Positions 13,827 through 28,800 of a stretch of 64,000 nt of DNA are shown here, one piece after another; the first letter of the stretch is position 1; every line of letters begins with the position of its first letter. Below the pieces are notes generated by a model that was not told the origin of the DNA, searched no databases, and saw only the letters and a program-made list of their open reading frames with translations. Location: contig VWZX01000198.1 of the NCBI GenBank assembly GCA_013399015.1, positions 62,001 through 126,000 on the forward strand. Reading direction: 5' to 3'. The DNA comes from Galbula dea. Lineage: Eukaryota > Chordata > Aves > Piciformes > Galbulidae. The position numbers and the translations under genes were made by a program.

Positions 13827-16800
13827 CACGATCTCTGGCATGTGCATTTTGGTGATAATCATCTTCATGACCTCAGGGGGAACAGGGGAACCTGCAATGA
13901 CTCCTGGAAAACAGAGGAAAACATGATCATCGAGGAAACCACATATTTATTCCCACGAGTGCTCCCTCAGAAGGTTCTGCACTCCCAGATTTAAATGTGG
14001 CAAGACCTTTGGCATACATAGGTTCCTGTCAAAATACTTTCTGTTTTTATGGATAAAGATCCTAGTTATTCTACACGCAAAGTCTGAAGCAAGGCCTGTT
14101 TGCCTGAATGAATTAAGGATTGGCAAGGTTCACTTGTTAGGAAAATAAACTCTATAGCACAAATTTAGTCCAAGCTGCAGTTCCCAAACAGGAAAGATTC
14201 AGAACAGAAAGAGGCACAGATTTTTAGCAGGACAAACACTCCCATCAATCATCACCATCATAAAATTAAAAACCTTTCCTCCTGCCTCTGGGAGAGGGCA
14301 GGTGACATTTTCACCGGATTCATCCTAGGATGACAGAGCAAAAAAGCAGGGTAATATATAGATTCTGCTGGGGAAAAAGATGAAACAGGATCATTCTTCA
14401 CATAGCAGAGATGATTAGGTAATCTGCTTAAACATGTCTTTGTGGTCCTGCACGATCTCTTTGCTGCTATTGCCTCAAACGGGCTGGTGGTCACCCCCAT
14501 TTCGGCTGAGCTACTTCTGAGACCATTTGCAACAACAGAGCTCCAGCTCACATTATCACAACTCTCTCCAGCACGTAGACGAGTTTCTTTAGAAACCGGC
14601 AAGAAACTTCAGATCAGAAAAATCAGAGAAGCTCTGCTTTAGGGGTTGTACCAGCCTAAAGCACACAAAGCATCTGCTGCCACACAGTGGTGGCTGGTGA
14701 AATGAGAATTGAGTAAGAACGGGCTTTCCAGCTCCCTGATATAGCACGTAAAAGAACAACCTGCATTAAGATGAAAAAAATCCTAACAATGCATAATTCT
14801 TGAAGGAAACCCCCAAGAAAAGTAAACATACCATCAAATTAAGTGTGAAACTCATGCAACTAAGCTCTTTCCTCCAGAAAAGTGATTTCCTCACAAAGCT
14901 TAATTCACCCTCCCAGCAAGGAACCAGTAACGTCCAGTTTCTCCAGATTTTTCCACTTGAGCTGTCAGACTCACCTCCCCGGAGAGATGACAGGTCATAG
15001 GAGTCGAAGTCCAACTGGGAGAGCATGTCTATAAACATGGTCGGCGTACCGTGCAGAAAGGAGCATCTTCAGGAAGGGGAGAAAAAAGGGCAAAGCTACA
15101 GAGCTGGAACCATAGTTAGCCCCAGCTCAGCACCCATCCCATACCATCATGTACAGGGCTACAAAGGAGCAGCACAGAAGCAGGCACAGCAGATGGGCTC
15201 TTCATACATGCACATGTACGATACGTATGTGTATAAGTATATATATATGTGCATGTGTGTACACAGACACAATGACAGCGCTTTTGGTTTACAAGCCACA
15301 CGTGACAAGTAAGCTGGAAATGCCACTATCTCAGCAACAGAACTAGACTTGGAGAAGGAGGTCAGGAATTTAGGTGCAAAAACACACCAGTCATAGCAAA
15401 CCAAGACATCACTGCACTTTCCAGCCAAAGTCCTACAGTGACCTGAAGGATCCTTTATTTTGGGGAAAAGAGAAGTGTGATAAACTCTCAAGCACAGCTG
15501 TAAAGGCAGAATTTAACCTCCTGAAGTGCAAGAATGTGCACCAGCAAATCTGCCTCTCCCATTGTGGGAGGGAAGAATGTGAGCAGTGGCCTGGCAGGAG
15601 AGGCAAGGGAAGAAAGCTCTCCCACAAGGCAGTGAACTCCTCTGTAGCAAGATACAAACAAATTCTCACTTCTCTTGAGTTACTGCCTCCAGAGCAGCCT
15701 TTGCCTCGAAGCTTGGCGATGAGAAGATGCAGGAGGATCCATGCAGAGCCATCACCATGCAGCCTCCCACTGATGCCAGGCAATGATAGAGGGGTGGAGG
15801 GACAGCAAGACGATAGTCCTGGGATCAAGCCAAAGCCAACAGTGAGGAAAGGAGATCTTCCAGTCTGCGACTAGCCTATCTCACTGCTGAAGAGCAGAGA
15901 TCTGAACAGAGAAGTTTTCCCGGTTGACTGAAAATTTAGTGGAAATTTGACATTCACCTGCATTCCCATTAGGTGGAAACACGATAATGGTGCTTCCTGC
16001 CTTTAATAAAAATCAGTTTGGCAAGTTTTCAATGTCAAATCTTCCTTTTGTAATTATGCAATGTCTTTTCTTTGCCGGACTTCTTGGCCTGGTATTGCTT
16101 ACACATTATTTTACATTATGCCAGAAAAGAAGAGTGGTAGTATTATTAAAAGCATGAAATATGAAGGACTTGGCACTTGCTATCAATTTTATTAGTTTTT
16201 TAAAAACACCAAAGGCTCTGAAGACTGATTGAAACAACCCATCTTTTTCCTGGATCAAAGCTGTTGTGTTAGAAATAACTACCTCAAAACTTCAGAAAAT
16301 AATATCCGCCTTTAAAAATTTTTAAAGGGAACTACAAAAAGAAAGGTCAGATCCTGTTCAGGCTGTATACATGACATGAAACAAAGTCACATAACATAAA
16401 ATTAAAACATCATTCGACCAAATTCAAAGCTAACATCCAGTCTTGTAATTATTTGAAATAAGTATTCACTAAAATGAAAAGTGATTAATTTTGTAATTTC
16501 CCCCCCACAAAAAGGCACCCTTTTAAAAAAAAATCTTTACATGAAACAAAAATGAAACATCAGTGATATGAAAAATGTTATACGTAAGTATCCCACAACA
16601 TCATTTGTAGCAAAACATCCTGCCCTTTTGCTAAGCAAGCACCAATGCACTCCACACACATGGTCTTTCTGTGGTAGTGGATACTAACCCAAACTGTGTT
16701 CTCACCAAGACCCACCTGCTCTGTGATCCCCAGCCTCAGACCAATCAGACTGGCATTATTCACAATGTTCCTGTGAGAGAGGGTTGCTCCTTTGGGGCTT

Positions 16801-19800
16801 CCTGTTGTCCCCTGAAAGACACAGGGCATATGCAATGATGCCACTGTTCCCAAGGATGAGCTATAGTGTGTGCTCTCAGGGGTGATTTTCCAGGCAGACT
16901 GGGGTGATCTTGCACTTCATTCTCCATTCAGATCTGGGAGAGTTCCAAAGAAAGAACTTTGAGACAGCTTAATCCCAAACCATACAAAAAACAACGGTCC
17001 TGTTTCAGCTGGACAGAATTCACCTTGACACCCATTTGCCCTTGAGAAAGCTGAGCATCAAGACTAGAGGAGGCAATCCAAAATTACAGTTGTGCACCCT
17101 ACAGCAGAAGATGGAGCTACAGCTTGGTGTCAGAGGGCAGAAGGCAAAGGAAACAAGATACTCAGCATTGCACACATCTTCCTCTGTGTTCCCAGCAAGG
17201 AACCCAACGAGACATAGAGCCGGCAGCAGCACCTACTGAAGTGAATTGGATGTTGATGGGCTCATTGCAGGAGAGTGTCCGCTGCACAGCTCTTAACTGC
17301 TTGGTATGGCTGTTGTCCCCAGCCTGCATCACTTCATCCATGTGGAAGGTCCCAGGCAGCTTGGAGTCCACTGTGATAACAATGGATAAGTCAGGTAGCC
17401 TGGCAGGAAGAAAAATACCATCAACAATAATGGAGCAAGGGAAAACAGCACAAACACCCAAGAGATTCTAACCTCTTGTCTTGAGATTAGACCCTATGCA
17501 GGTCCTTCTTCTGCTAGAGTCTGTGTTGTGCAGCTGACAGTACATACAGCAGGACACAGCTATGATGTCAGATGTTCCTAACTCACCTTTTGCTCTTTAT
17601 TCCCCCTGGACTGGATTTTTCTATCTCAGGACATGACTGCTTTAGAATATCATAGTACTTCTGTGTTTTAAATTGAGTGGGAAACACGAGTGCCTTACAG
17701 CCAACCTGTGAAGGGAGACAGAAACTCATGAGAAGTCATGTCGGGCTGATGCTCAGGACCAACAATAAAGAGCATAACCACCAGCACAGAAATGTGCACA
17801 GCCCTGTAACCCCACACAGCAAACATTAGCCATTACCACCACACTGAGATTTTCTCCATGGTTTATTTCTATAAGCACGTGATATAATGAGCTCTCTCCA
17901 GATTAAATCTGGAGACTTTTAGCGCTTTCCTAGTAAGAGCCATGGTGTGCTGCAGTTTAAAAATTCACTGAAGTACTCTTAAGACATAGGTCTTTGCATA
18001 GTGAGGGTGCAGCAGCCACGCTCCCTGGGAGTTTCCTTCCCACAAGCAGATTCGCCGAGGGCACATACAAATTGAGACCTTACAGCCACGTACTCACAAA
18101 ACCCTCAGGCTCAAGGCAGGGTGATGTGACTGCACACCCAGCACCATGAGCCCTGATCCAGGTGCTTTGCTCCTTCCCAGTGTTCTGCTCAGGATGGGCT
18201 AGTTGCTTTTTGTTGGACAAGAGAGCAGAGAAACAACACTCCTCACTGTGAGCACAAGGCAAACTGATTTTTCAGACTAGGAGTCCCAATGCTCACAAAA
18301 AAGCCAAGACCCAAACTATTAAATATTGACCTGCCTCTCAGATCAAGCCAAAGCTTTTTGGTCTTTTGTTTCGGTTTTGGTGGGGTTTTTTTTCTTGTTT
18401 TTTTCTTAAAGTGGTCTGTTTCCTAAGATTTTTCTATCTCTTTTTAAAGCATTAGCCGTTTTGAAAATTAGGGGTTTTCGTTCAACATTTACATGAAACA
18501 AAGCCCTTGAATTACTTCAAGAATTTCTATTTCTTTTTCAGCAGAGTATATCTGCAGAATTTGACTCAGATTTGCAAACTGCTTTCATCTTCAAAAAATG
18601 CATTCTTGTCAAGTAAACTACTTACCTAAATTTAGTCAGCTGTTCCATGAAACAAGGAGATCAAGGCTAAGCCAATAAACTAATTTTAAGTACCCTCTGG
18701 GGTTTGTCAAATGGAAGACAAACATTTGTTCTATTTTCTGGAACAATTTGCCCAGAACCCAGGGGACTGAGTCTGTTCTGACATGTTTTGGACTTTCATA
18801 ACTTTTCACTACCAGTTCCTTCAAGCTACTATTCTGGTTGAACTAGCTTTGCAAAACAGACATTATGTGAGGAGAGGAGCTTGCAAGGCAGATGCTATAT
18901 GAGACAAAGGTCTCTAGTTGAGCATTTCCAACTTGGTCTCAACCTGAATGGCAGCAGACAAAGGACCCCTCATCAGTTTGTTTTTACAAAGCCCTGGAAA
19001 TATAGTAGAAATCAGAGGAATGGTTATTCAGCATGTATTTCTGTTTATACCAGAGGAGGAAACATGATGGAGCAAGGAAGGGATTGCACAGGCTGACAGG
19101 ATCCAACAGGCAAAGCCCTAAAGCCTTCAGGGGGTTTGCTGTGCAAGTAAACAAGCACAACCAAATAATTAGAGGGAGCGAGGAACACCAGAGAAACAAA
19201 TGACAAAGGTAAATGAGAAAGCTAGTAATACTAGCAAACCTGGGAGGGCGAGACAGCTGTCCCCAAAGGAGCTGAAGCACATTTCCACTCCAGATTTACA
19301 CTAATGGAAAAAGATCAGAGCAAAATGTGAAACACAGAAATGGAAAAGAAAACAAAATCCACGTCTCAGGATGAGGGAGAGGGGGAAGGGAAGTACTACT
19401 CAGTATGTTTCCACATGGTGAGAGAAGCAGGACATCCATACTGGAGGAGGTATGCTTCACCCCAGCACTGTGTTCAATTCCAACACATGGAAACAGGAAT
19501 GTCACAGTAAGAGGATTAAAAAAAGGATGAAAGGAACCCAAAATGCAGCCCAGCAACCAAATTAGAGAGATATTAATGCAAGAGAAAATTTTATCTTTGT
19601 TGCTAGAAATAATCCTCTGCTTTGTAGGTAGAGCCAGAACTTGGATTGTGCTGGGAAGACTGATAGCCTTTGATGAGGACATAACCAGGTGGATAGATGA
19701 TGGTAGAGCAGTGGATGTGGTTTATCTTGATTTCAGTAAAGCATTTGACACTGTCTCCCACAGCATCCTTGAAACTAAACTGAGGAAGTGTGGTCTGGAT

Positions 19801-22800
19801 GACTGGGTAGCGAGATGGATTTTGAACTGGTTGAAGGACAGAAGTCAGAGAGTTGTGGTCAATGGGATGGAGTCTAGTTGGAGGCCTGTGTCTAGTGCAG
19901 CCCCTCAGGGGTCAGTACTGGGACCAGTACTATTCAATATATTCATTGACAACCTGGCTAAGGGAACAGAGTGCACTGTCAGCAAGTTTGCTGCTGACAC
20001 TAAGCTGGGTGGAGTGGCTGACACACGAGAGGGTTGTGCTGCCGTTCAGCGTGACTTAGTCAGGCTGGAGAGTTGGGCAGGGAGACACTGCATGAAATTC
20101 AACGAGATCAAGTGTCGAGTTTTGCACCTGGGAAAGACCAGCCCCTTGTATGAGTACAGTTTGGGGACTGAGCTGTTGAAGAGCAGTGAAGGGGAGAGGG
20201 ATCTGGGGGTCCTGGTGGATGGAAAAATGACCATGAGCCAGCAGTGTGCTCTTGTGGCCAAGAGGGCCAGTGGGATTCTGGGGTGGATTAGAAGGGGTGT
20301 GGTCAGTAGGTCAAGAGAGGTTCTTCTCCCCCTTTACTTTACCCTGGTGAGGCCGCATCTGGAATATTGTGTCCAGTTCTGGGCCCCTCAGTTTAAAAAG
20401 GATAGGGAACTGCTGGAAAGAGCCCAGTGCAGAGCCACCAAGTTGATTATGGCGGTGGAACCTCTTCCTTATGAGGAAAGGCTGAGGGAGCTGGGTCTCT
20501 TTAGCCTGGAGAAGAGGAGACTAAGTGGTGACCTCATATATGCTTTTAAATATATGAAGGGTGAGTGTCAGGAGGATGGGGTCAGGCTCTTGTCAGTGAA
20601 GCCCAGTGACAAGACAAGGGGCAATGGCTGTAAGATGAAGCATAGGAGGTTCTGTGTGAATACAAGAAAAACTTTTTTCTCAGTAAGGGTGTCAGAGCAC
20701 TGGCACAGACTGCCCATAGAGGCTGGGGAGTCTCCTTCTCTGGACATATTCAAAACCTGTCTGGACGCGCTTCTGTGTGACCTGGTCTAGGGAATCCTGC
20801 AGTGACAGAGGGGTTGGACTAGATGATCTTTTGAGGTCTCTTCCAGCTCCTAACATTCTTGTAAGTCTGTGATTCTGTGATGTGGTTCCAACTCTTCTAA
20901 TACCAGCTTTGATTTAAACCTGAAGAAACTACAAAAGAGCAAGTTAACTTCTTAATCCTAGGATTAATTTCTAGTTGTCAAAAGTTCTGTAGCCTGGATA
21001 CCTCATTACTGAAGCTAAGAAGCCAGAACTGTTTAAACTCATCAGTGCTCTGCCCATTGCAACTCAAACCCTGGCAGGTATATGAAGGTAGCTGAGACAG
21101 CAAGGATCAGACAGCAGAAAGGTATCAAGCAGTTGCCATACCTGGGACTTAAATGAGATTAAACCCAAAGCCAGGACAATTCTTGGGTGAAGAAATCAAG
21201 CTACCAAGTAGGCTGGCCCTTTCTGAGCTTTTCTCCTTTCAACGTTAAAATCCCAGGTGGTGCTTTTTGCAGGATGACACTGAGAAATGGAGGGCAGCTG
21301 CACAGCGCTCTCCTCCTCAGCAGATTGGGGTGTCAGTGCGGGAAAGTAAAAACTTATTTAAGACAGATGTTGCCTCTACAAACTGCAGCCGTTCTCTGTT
21401 ACAATGTATCAATGCTGTCCTGGCTGCCAGCTTCTGGAATAGTCCCTGGGTCAGGTGTTTAATCTTGCTTGTTTTCCTCATTCCCTACTAAAGCATTGCT
21501 GGCAGGTATGGTTGTTTTGGGTATAATATTGGCAATATGTGGTTGTTACCAGAGAAACAGAGGGATGAGAAGGATGCAGAGGTCTCTGTCAAACAGACAA
21601 GCTGGCAGCCACAAGGAAGAACAACATATGTGACCACTTAGCTGCAGCTTCATTGTCTGGGTCACTCTGTGGTTGTGTTCCCTCTACACAGCCACCACCA
21701 GCCCTGCTTTCCAGCCAGCTCTCCCTCTTACGCCCAAGTCTTAAGCAGAAGATCATCTGCACTGTGTCCCCACCGTGCCCTTTTGCAGACGCTGCTTGTG
21801 TGAGTTCTCACAGTGAATCAATTAGCATCACCAGCGAGTGCCATACAAACCTTCCTGATGACAAACTCCAGCTCAAGGGCCTGGTAGGCTGGATTCACAG
21901 ATACCTGATAAGGTAGAAACAAGAGGGTTGATCAGAGTCATCCTTACCCTGCAAGCCCACTCCCCTAGCCCATCCTCCAACAGAAAAGTTCTCCCAGGGA
22001 TGAATCATATTCAAAGCCTTCCCTTCAACATGCAGAACTAGGAGTTCACCATTACAGGGATTCCACATTCACCAGAAAAAAATTAGCTAATCCTGTGTTT
22101 GCACAAAAGAAAACAATCAAATAAGAAAAGAGATTTATGTGAGGTCACATAGCCAAAAGAACAGGAAGAGAAACCAGACCTCCTGTTTCCCAGACAGACA
22201 TTCAGTCCACTAAACTGAAGACTCAGAATCAAGGGCAAGTCAGATTTCTTGATGAGCAACCATGAAAATACCAGCTTTCTCCTGTTCAACTCTTCACAGA
22301 AGCAGTATTCACCAATGGAGCTGAGTTCACCATCAGGTTCATACTGAGCCATGTTCATCCATCCTGTTACTGTATGTCTTAGCAGACACTGGGATGAGCC
22401 ATGATGAAGAAAACGGACCAGAAGGTTCAGTGCAGTCCTTACCACAGTGCAATGTTTAAATAAGATGCATTTTGGTGAATGTGCCAGGTCATACAATCAA
22501 CTGGTTTTTGGGGATACGCAGCTTGGACTGGGCTGTTAAGTGAGCATTTGCATCATAAAGCAATATAGGGCCCTATTTTGAAGGGGTTGAAAGGTGGTAA
22601 CTGTTTAGTATAGGAGCATGCTATGTAAAAATGGTTCCAACAAGGAAAAACACATCTCCTCCTATAAGTATGCAGAGGGCTGCACAGACCTTGTTTAAAT
22701 ACCAGATTCAGCTATAGCCAACATGCTGGGCAAGAACACAGTAAGAGCATGGAAAAAAAGAAAGAAGGGAACTTCACTCTGCAGTATCTCCTAATGCATC

Positions 22801-25800
22801 TTTGTCTCCATTTCCTTTCCCAAGACTGCTAAAACCCCAGATGCTGCAGAATCCTTACCAGGATGATTCCTGCCTGAGCGGTTGCAAACTGCATGAGAAC
22901 CCACTCATATTTATTGGGACCCCACATTCCCAGCCGGTCTCCCTTCTTCAGGCCAAGAGCCAGAAGCCCAGCTGCTGCCTGGTCCACCTGCAGAATACAA
23001 AACAAATGCCTGAGGATCAAGCACAGGATGCAGTGGGGGATAATAAACTCCAGACACTGCTTTCTGGGGAAAAATCATTGTCTTTGCAACTGAAATTGGA
23101 CAGAACACCCCTCTGCTGCACAGCCTGGGAGCTAATATGGAAGCAGCAGCATCTTCCAAGCCACAGAGCACAGGCCAGCACCTGCTTAGAAGGTTGACTG
23201 AAAGCACAAGTTAACAAGTGTGGAACAAAACGAAAAAGCAGAAGGGAAACCAAAATAGGCAATTATGTACAAATAGTTGCAAATCAATCCTTGCCCAAAG
23301 ACTATTTAGTGTCTAGCTCCTCATCAACTCAACTTAGGACTAAGCCTTACCTATATGCTGGGTCTATATACACTGCTGGATCTGCTTCTGTTCTGGTATA
23401 TCACTTACTTCAAAAAGCATTCCAGTGAGGAAAACTGTATCAAGCAATTTTTGACCAGCCTAGAGCTCCTATCCTCATTAACTTGAATTCAGCCACTATA
23501 TTAACATGACCACTTTATTTTACAAGATGGTAAGTGTTTCAGGTGTGTGTGTAAAAATTCTGAGGTATTCAGGAGAGTTTCAATAGTTTTGTTATTTTCT
23601 AAATTAATTCATGAAATCTACCTTGTGGGAGATACGAATTGGAGGAATAGGTATCCTTTGGTTTAGTTTGGAGCCCGAGAAAAGGACCAGACCCTCCCTG
23701 AGACCCCTCTCGACCCCTACTCTTCAACTAGACTGTGACTTTTCATCTGCAAAACAAATAGATTCCTTTGTTTGAGAGGGGAAGCACGTGGAGCAGTGCA
23801 TAGGGGCTTACAGCACCATTCTTCTTGTGCTCCAGGGTGCTGGGTTGTTAGTTCTGGGTTAAAACTAAGTTTGTTGCATTTATTGTAATGTTCATTTTCT
23901 TATCTTTTATTAAATTGTAATTTTGACTTGTAATCTCTCTTGTATTGAGATCATATTGGGATCCTGCTAGTTCTTAAACTCTTAAACTAGCACAATTTTG
24001 TCGCCCAACATGGGGAAGTAGAGAGAAGTCAGAATTACAATTTAATTTTAACCATTTGTGTACTCGGATACAGAAACTCCCTGATAACCATGTTATTTGA
24101 TATATTCATGTGGATGCTGTATCTAAGCCTATTCATATTTCCTCATATGGGGTACTATTTGCCTTTTTTGATGCTCTCTTTAAGACCAGGGAGAGGGATC
24201 AAAATTGCCTTCTTACTATACTATGTGTATGTTGTCATAAAATCAAAAACAGTGGGTTTCATTGTAAATGCATATTCGGTCTTGTTTGCCTCTCCTGGTT
24301 TGGGTCATTACCTTTGGATGTTAAGGATGGCATAATGTTGTTAAATTTGCTTTGTCTTCTTTGTACTGTATACACCATGCGTAGGGTCAGAACAGGGCCT
24401 TCTAGGGAGGTTGTCTGGAGGCCTGTTCTGGGAGTGGATAATGCGGAATGGCACGGGAAATGGAAGGACATGGGCCAGTATTTGGAGAGTTTCTCTCCTC
24501 AAGTGACCAGGAAATTCACCCCTGAACAACTGCAGGACCCTGTTAGAATAACAATCTATGTGCAAGAAAAATGCTCTGGCAGCCGCTCACAGCAACCTGC
24601 TGGGCCCTGGCCACTGCCTACTGGACACTGCTTGATGTTGTACAGCACCGTCAGGAGGAAGAGAGAAGGAGCAAATCCACAAGCACCATGTCCACACAAG
24701 CCACAGCTGAGCCAGAGGGAAAACAAAATGTATCAACCAACACCATGTTCACCAAAACCATGGCTGACCCAGAGGGATAAAGGACTACATCAACTAGCAC
24801 CATGTCCATGCAAACCGTGGAGGAGCCGGAAGGACAATCGAAACCGATATCGGTCGCCCCTATCCAGAAGAGAAAGTCAAAGACCAAATCAGTTCGTATA
24901 GTGAATGACCAGGAAGAGGGAGGACCTTCACATTCAGTGGAGGAAACAGAGCCAGAAATAATCACTCGGTCCCTATCCCTGAGTGAGCTGCATGAGCTCT
25001 GTAGAGAAGGCAAATGAGTCTACCCTGACCTGGCTGCTTCGAATCTGGGATGCCGTGGCCAATGATACAATTCTAGATGGGAGTGAAGCAAGGCAGCTGG
25101 GATCCCTGTCTCGAGATGTGGTCATTGATCAGGGGATGGGAAGGAGGCAGGAAAATCTCAGCCTGTGGCGGCGACTGGTGTTAAGTGTGAGGGAGAGATA
25201 CCCCCACGTACAACAAGGACCATGGAACACAATGGAACAAGGTATCCGGTGCCTAAGGGAATTAGCTGTAATGGAGATAATCTTTTCAGAGGACGAGAGA
25301 TTTTCAAATAGTCCAGACGGTGTACAGTGCACATCCCAGATGCGGTTAAAATTCGTACGGCTCGGGCCAGAAATGTATTCCCATCACTTAGCAATGTTGC
25401 AGTGGAAAGAGGGAGAGGACAAGGTGGGAGTGCTGTTCAGTAAACTCAGGATTTATGAAGACACTGTCACTGCCCCATTACGAGCCCACATCTCATCTGT
25501 GGAAGCAAAACTGGCTGAACTAGAAGAGAAGATTGAAGAGAAGGTTCACCAGAAGCTAAGAGAGGAAATTTAAGAAGGAATCCTCCACACCTCGCCAGGA
25601 CAAATGAGAGTCTCTACCATCAGGAGCAGGCGTTCCCCAGCTAAGGAGAAAGGGTACACACCACATGCCAATTTATGGTTTTACCTCCATGAACATGGAG
25701 AATATATGAGAAAGTGGTATGGAAAACCCACCTGTTCCTTAGCTGCACGGGTGCGTGAACTGAAAAGAGGAACAACCACCACAAGAAATTCTTCAAGGTT

Positions 25801-28800
25801 AAATGCTGCTCCAGTCTCTCGTGGGCAAGACTCCAGATAGTATAGGAATGATGATGTCGTGGCCGATCCTCTTGAAGGGACCCCCAGGTCATATGTACAA
25901 GAAAATTGCAGTGAGTACCACGACCAGAACTAGGGGGGCCCTGCCTCTAGCCAGGTAGAGGAGAGGGACAATCATGTCTATTGGACTGTGTGGATTCGGT
26001 GGCCTGGCACATCAGACCCACAAAGATATAAGGCTTTAGTTGATACCAGCATGCGATGTACTTTGATGCCATCAAGATACACAGGGGCAGAACCCATCTC
26101 CATTTCTGGGGTAACAGGGGGATCCCAACAGCTGACTGTAATGGAAGCTGAAGTCAGCTTGACTGGGAAAGAATGGCAAAGACACCCCATCGTGACTGGT
26201 CCAGAGGCCCCGTGCATCCTTGGCATAGATTACCTGAGGAGTGGGTATTTCAAAGACCCAAAAGGACTTCGTTGGGCTTTTGGCACAGCTACTGTGGAGA
26301 CAGAGGAGATCAGACAGTTAAACACCTTGCCTGGCCTCTCAGAGGACCCATCTGCTGTGGGACTGCTGAAGGCTGAAGAACAACTGGTACCAGTGGCCAC
26401 AGCAGCAGTACACTGTCAGCAATACTGCACTAATCTGTGACTCCCATACATAAGATGATTTGTGAGTTAGAGAGCCAGGGGGTGATCAGCAAGGCCTGCT
26501 CACCCTTCAATAGCCCTGTATGGCCAGTGCATAAGTCCAGTGGAGAGTGGAGGCTGACAGTAGATTACCGTGGCCTCAGTGAAGTCACACCACCTCTGAG
26601 TGCTGCTGTGCCGGACATGCTGAAGCTTCAGTATGAGCTGGAGTCCAAGGCAGCCAAGTGGTATGCCACCATTGACATTGCCAATGCCTTTTTCTCCATT
26701 CCTTTGGCAGCAGAGTGCAGGCCACAGTTTGCTTTTACCTGGAGAGGTGTGCAGTACACGTGGAATCAACTGCCCCAGGGGTGGAAACACAGTTCCACCA
26801 TTTGTCATGGAATGATCCAGACTGCACTGGGAAAGGGCGGGGCTCCAGAACATCTACAATACATCGATGACATCATCGTATGGGGGAACACAGCAAGGGA
26901 AGTTTTTGAGAAAGGAGAGAAGATAAACCAGATCCTCCTAAGAGCTGGTTTTGCCATTAAACGAAGCAAGGTCAAGGGACCAGCTCAGGAAATACAGTTC
27001 CTAGGGGTGAAGTGGCAAGATGGACTTCACCAGATTCCAAAAGAGGTGATTAACAAAATAACAGCTATGTCTCCACCGACCAGTAAGAAGAAAACACAGG
27101 CTTTTCCAGGTGCCGTGGGCTTTTGGAGGATGCATATCCCTGAGTACAGTCAGATTGCAAGTGCACGGAACTTGTGGAAGTGTGGAACTTGTGACACGGG
27201 AGAAAAATGATTTCCAGTGGGGCCCTGAACAACAACAAGCATGCAAGCAGATTAAACATGAGATTGCCCATGCAGTAGCCCTTGGGCCAGTCAGGACAGG
27301 ACGGGATGTGGAGAACTTGCTCTACACTGCAGCCAGGGAGAAAGGCCCAGCCTGGAGCCTCTGGCAGAATGCACCTGGGGAGACCTGAGGATGACCACTG
27401 GGATTCTGGATTGGGGATAAAAAGGATCTGAAGCCAGCTATACCCCAACTGAGAAAGAGATCCTGGTGGCTTAGGAAGGCATTTGAGCTGCCTCAGAGGT
27501 GACTGGCACCGAAGCACAGCTCCTGCTGGCACCCCAACTACCAGTGCTGGGCTGGATGTTCAAAGGAAAGGCTCCCTTTTACACATCATGCCACTGATGC
27601 CACATGTAGTAAGTGGATCGCTCTGACTACCCAGTGAACCCGGATAGGGAATCCTAACCGCCCTGGGATCTTGGAAATCATCACTAACTGGCCTGAAGGT
27701 GAGAGTTTTGGACTTTCCTCTGAAGAAGAAGAGGAGCAGGTGACACAGGCTGAGGAGGCCCTGCCATATAACCAGCTATCAGAAGAAGAAAAACGATATG
27801 CTCTCTTCACGGATGGCCCTGTCGCATTGGAGGGACCAACTGGAAATGGAAAGCAGCCGTACAGAGTCCTACACGGCAAGTTGCAGAAGCGGTTGATGGA
27901 CAAGGTGGATCAAGTCAGATGGCAGAGCTGAAAGCCGTTCAGCTGGCTTTGGATATCGCTGAACAAGAGAAGCGGCCAAGACTCTACCTCTGCACTGACT
28001 CATGGAAGGTCGTCAATGCTCTGTGGGGATGGCTGGATCGATGGAGAAAGGCCAACTGGCAGCACAAAGGGAAAGCCATCTGGGCAGCTGAGATCACTGC
28101 CCATGTAGAGAAGCTGAATGTGAAGGTCCATCACGTAGATGTTCACGTACCCAAGAGTCAGGCTAATGAAGAGGATCGTTACAATGAGCAGGTGGATCGA
28201 GCTGCCAGGGTTGAAGTCTCTCAGGTAGATCTGGACTGGCACCACAAGGGAGAACCATTTCTAGCTCGATGGGCCCATAATGCCTCCGATCATGAGGGGA
28301 GAGACGCAACATATAGATGGGCTATAGATATAGCTCAGCAACCCACGCAATCTTCTTCTTGCAAAAGAACCAACATGCACACTGAAAGGAAACCTGAAAC
28401 TGCTTTTTTAGCAAAAAAGTCTGAAGTAAAAAATACTAAACAAACAAAAAACCCAAAACCACAACATACCTTTTGCGTATTTAATTAAGGTGTGCAAAAA
28501 CATAGGGACTAAGCAGCACAAGGCAAATTTATTGGCAGCCACTTTATCTGAACAACTCACAGTTTCAGTGGCAAAATGTTGCCCCTGTGGATGGCCAGGA
28601 CACGTGTGGGGAGTGCCTGGTGGGGGCCAGAGCCGCTTTGTTCCTGACGCTGCTAGTCTCAACCTTCTCCCTCCACCCCCATCTCCTGCACAGTCATGCT
28701 CCTGCCGGGACCACATTCTTTTTATCATCAAAATGCTAAAGCTCTACAAAAACAGTAATAGCTTTCTCACAACCATGAGTTATGGCAAACGGATGTTACT

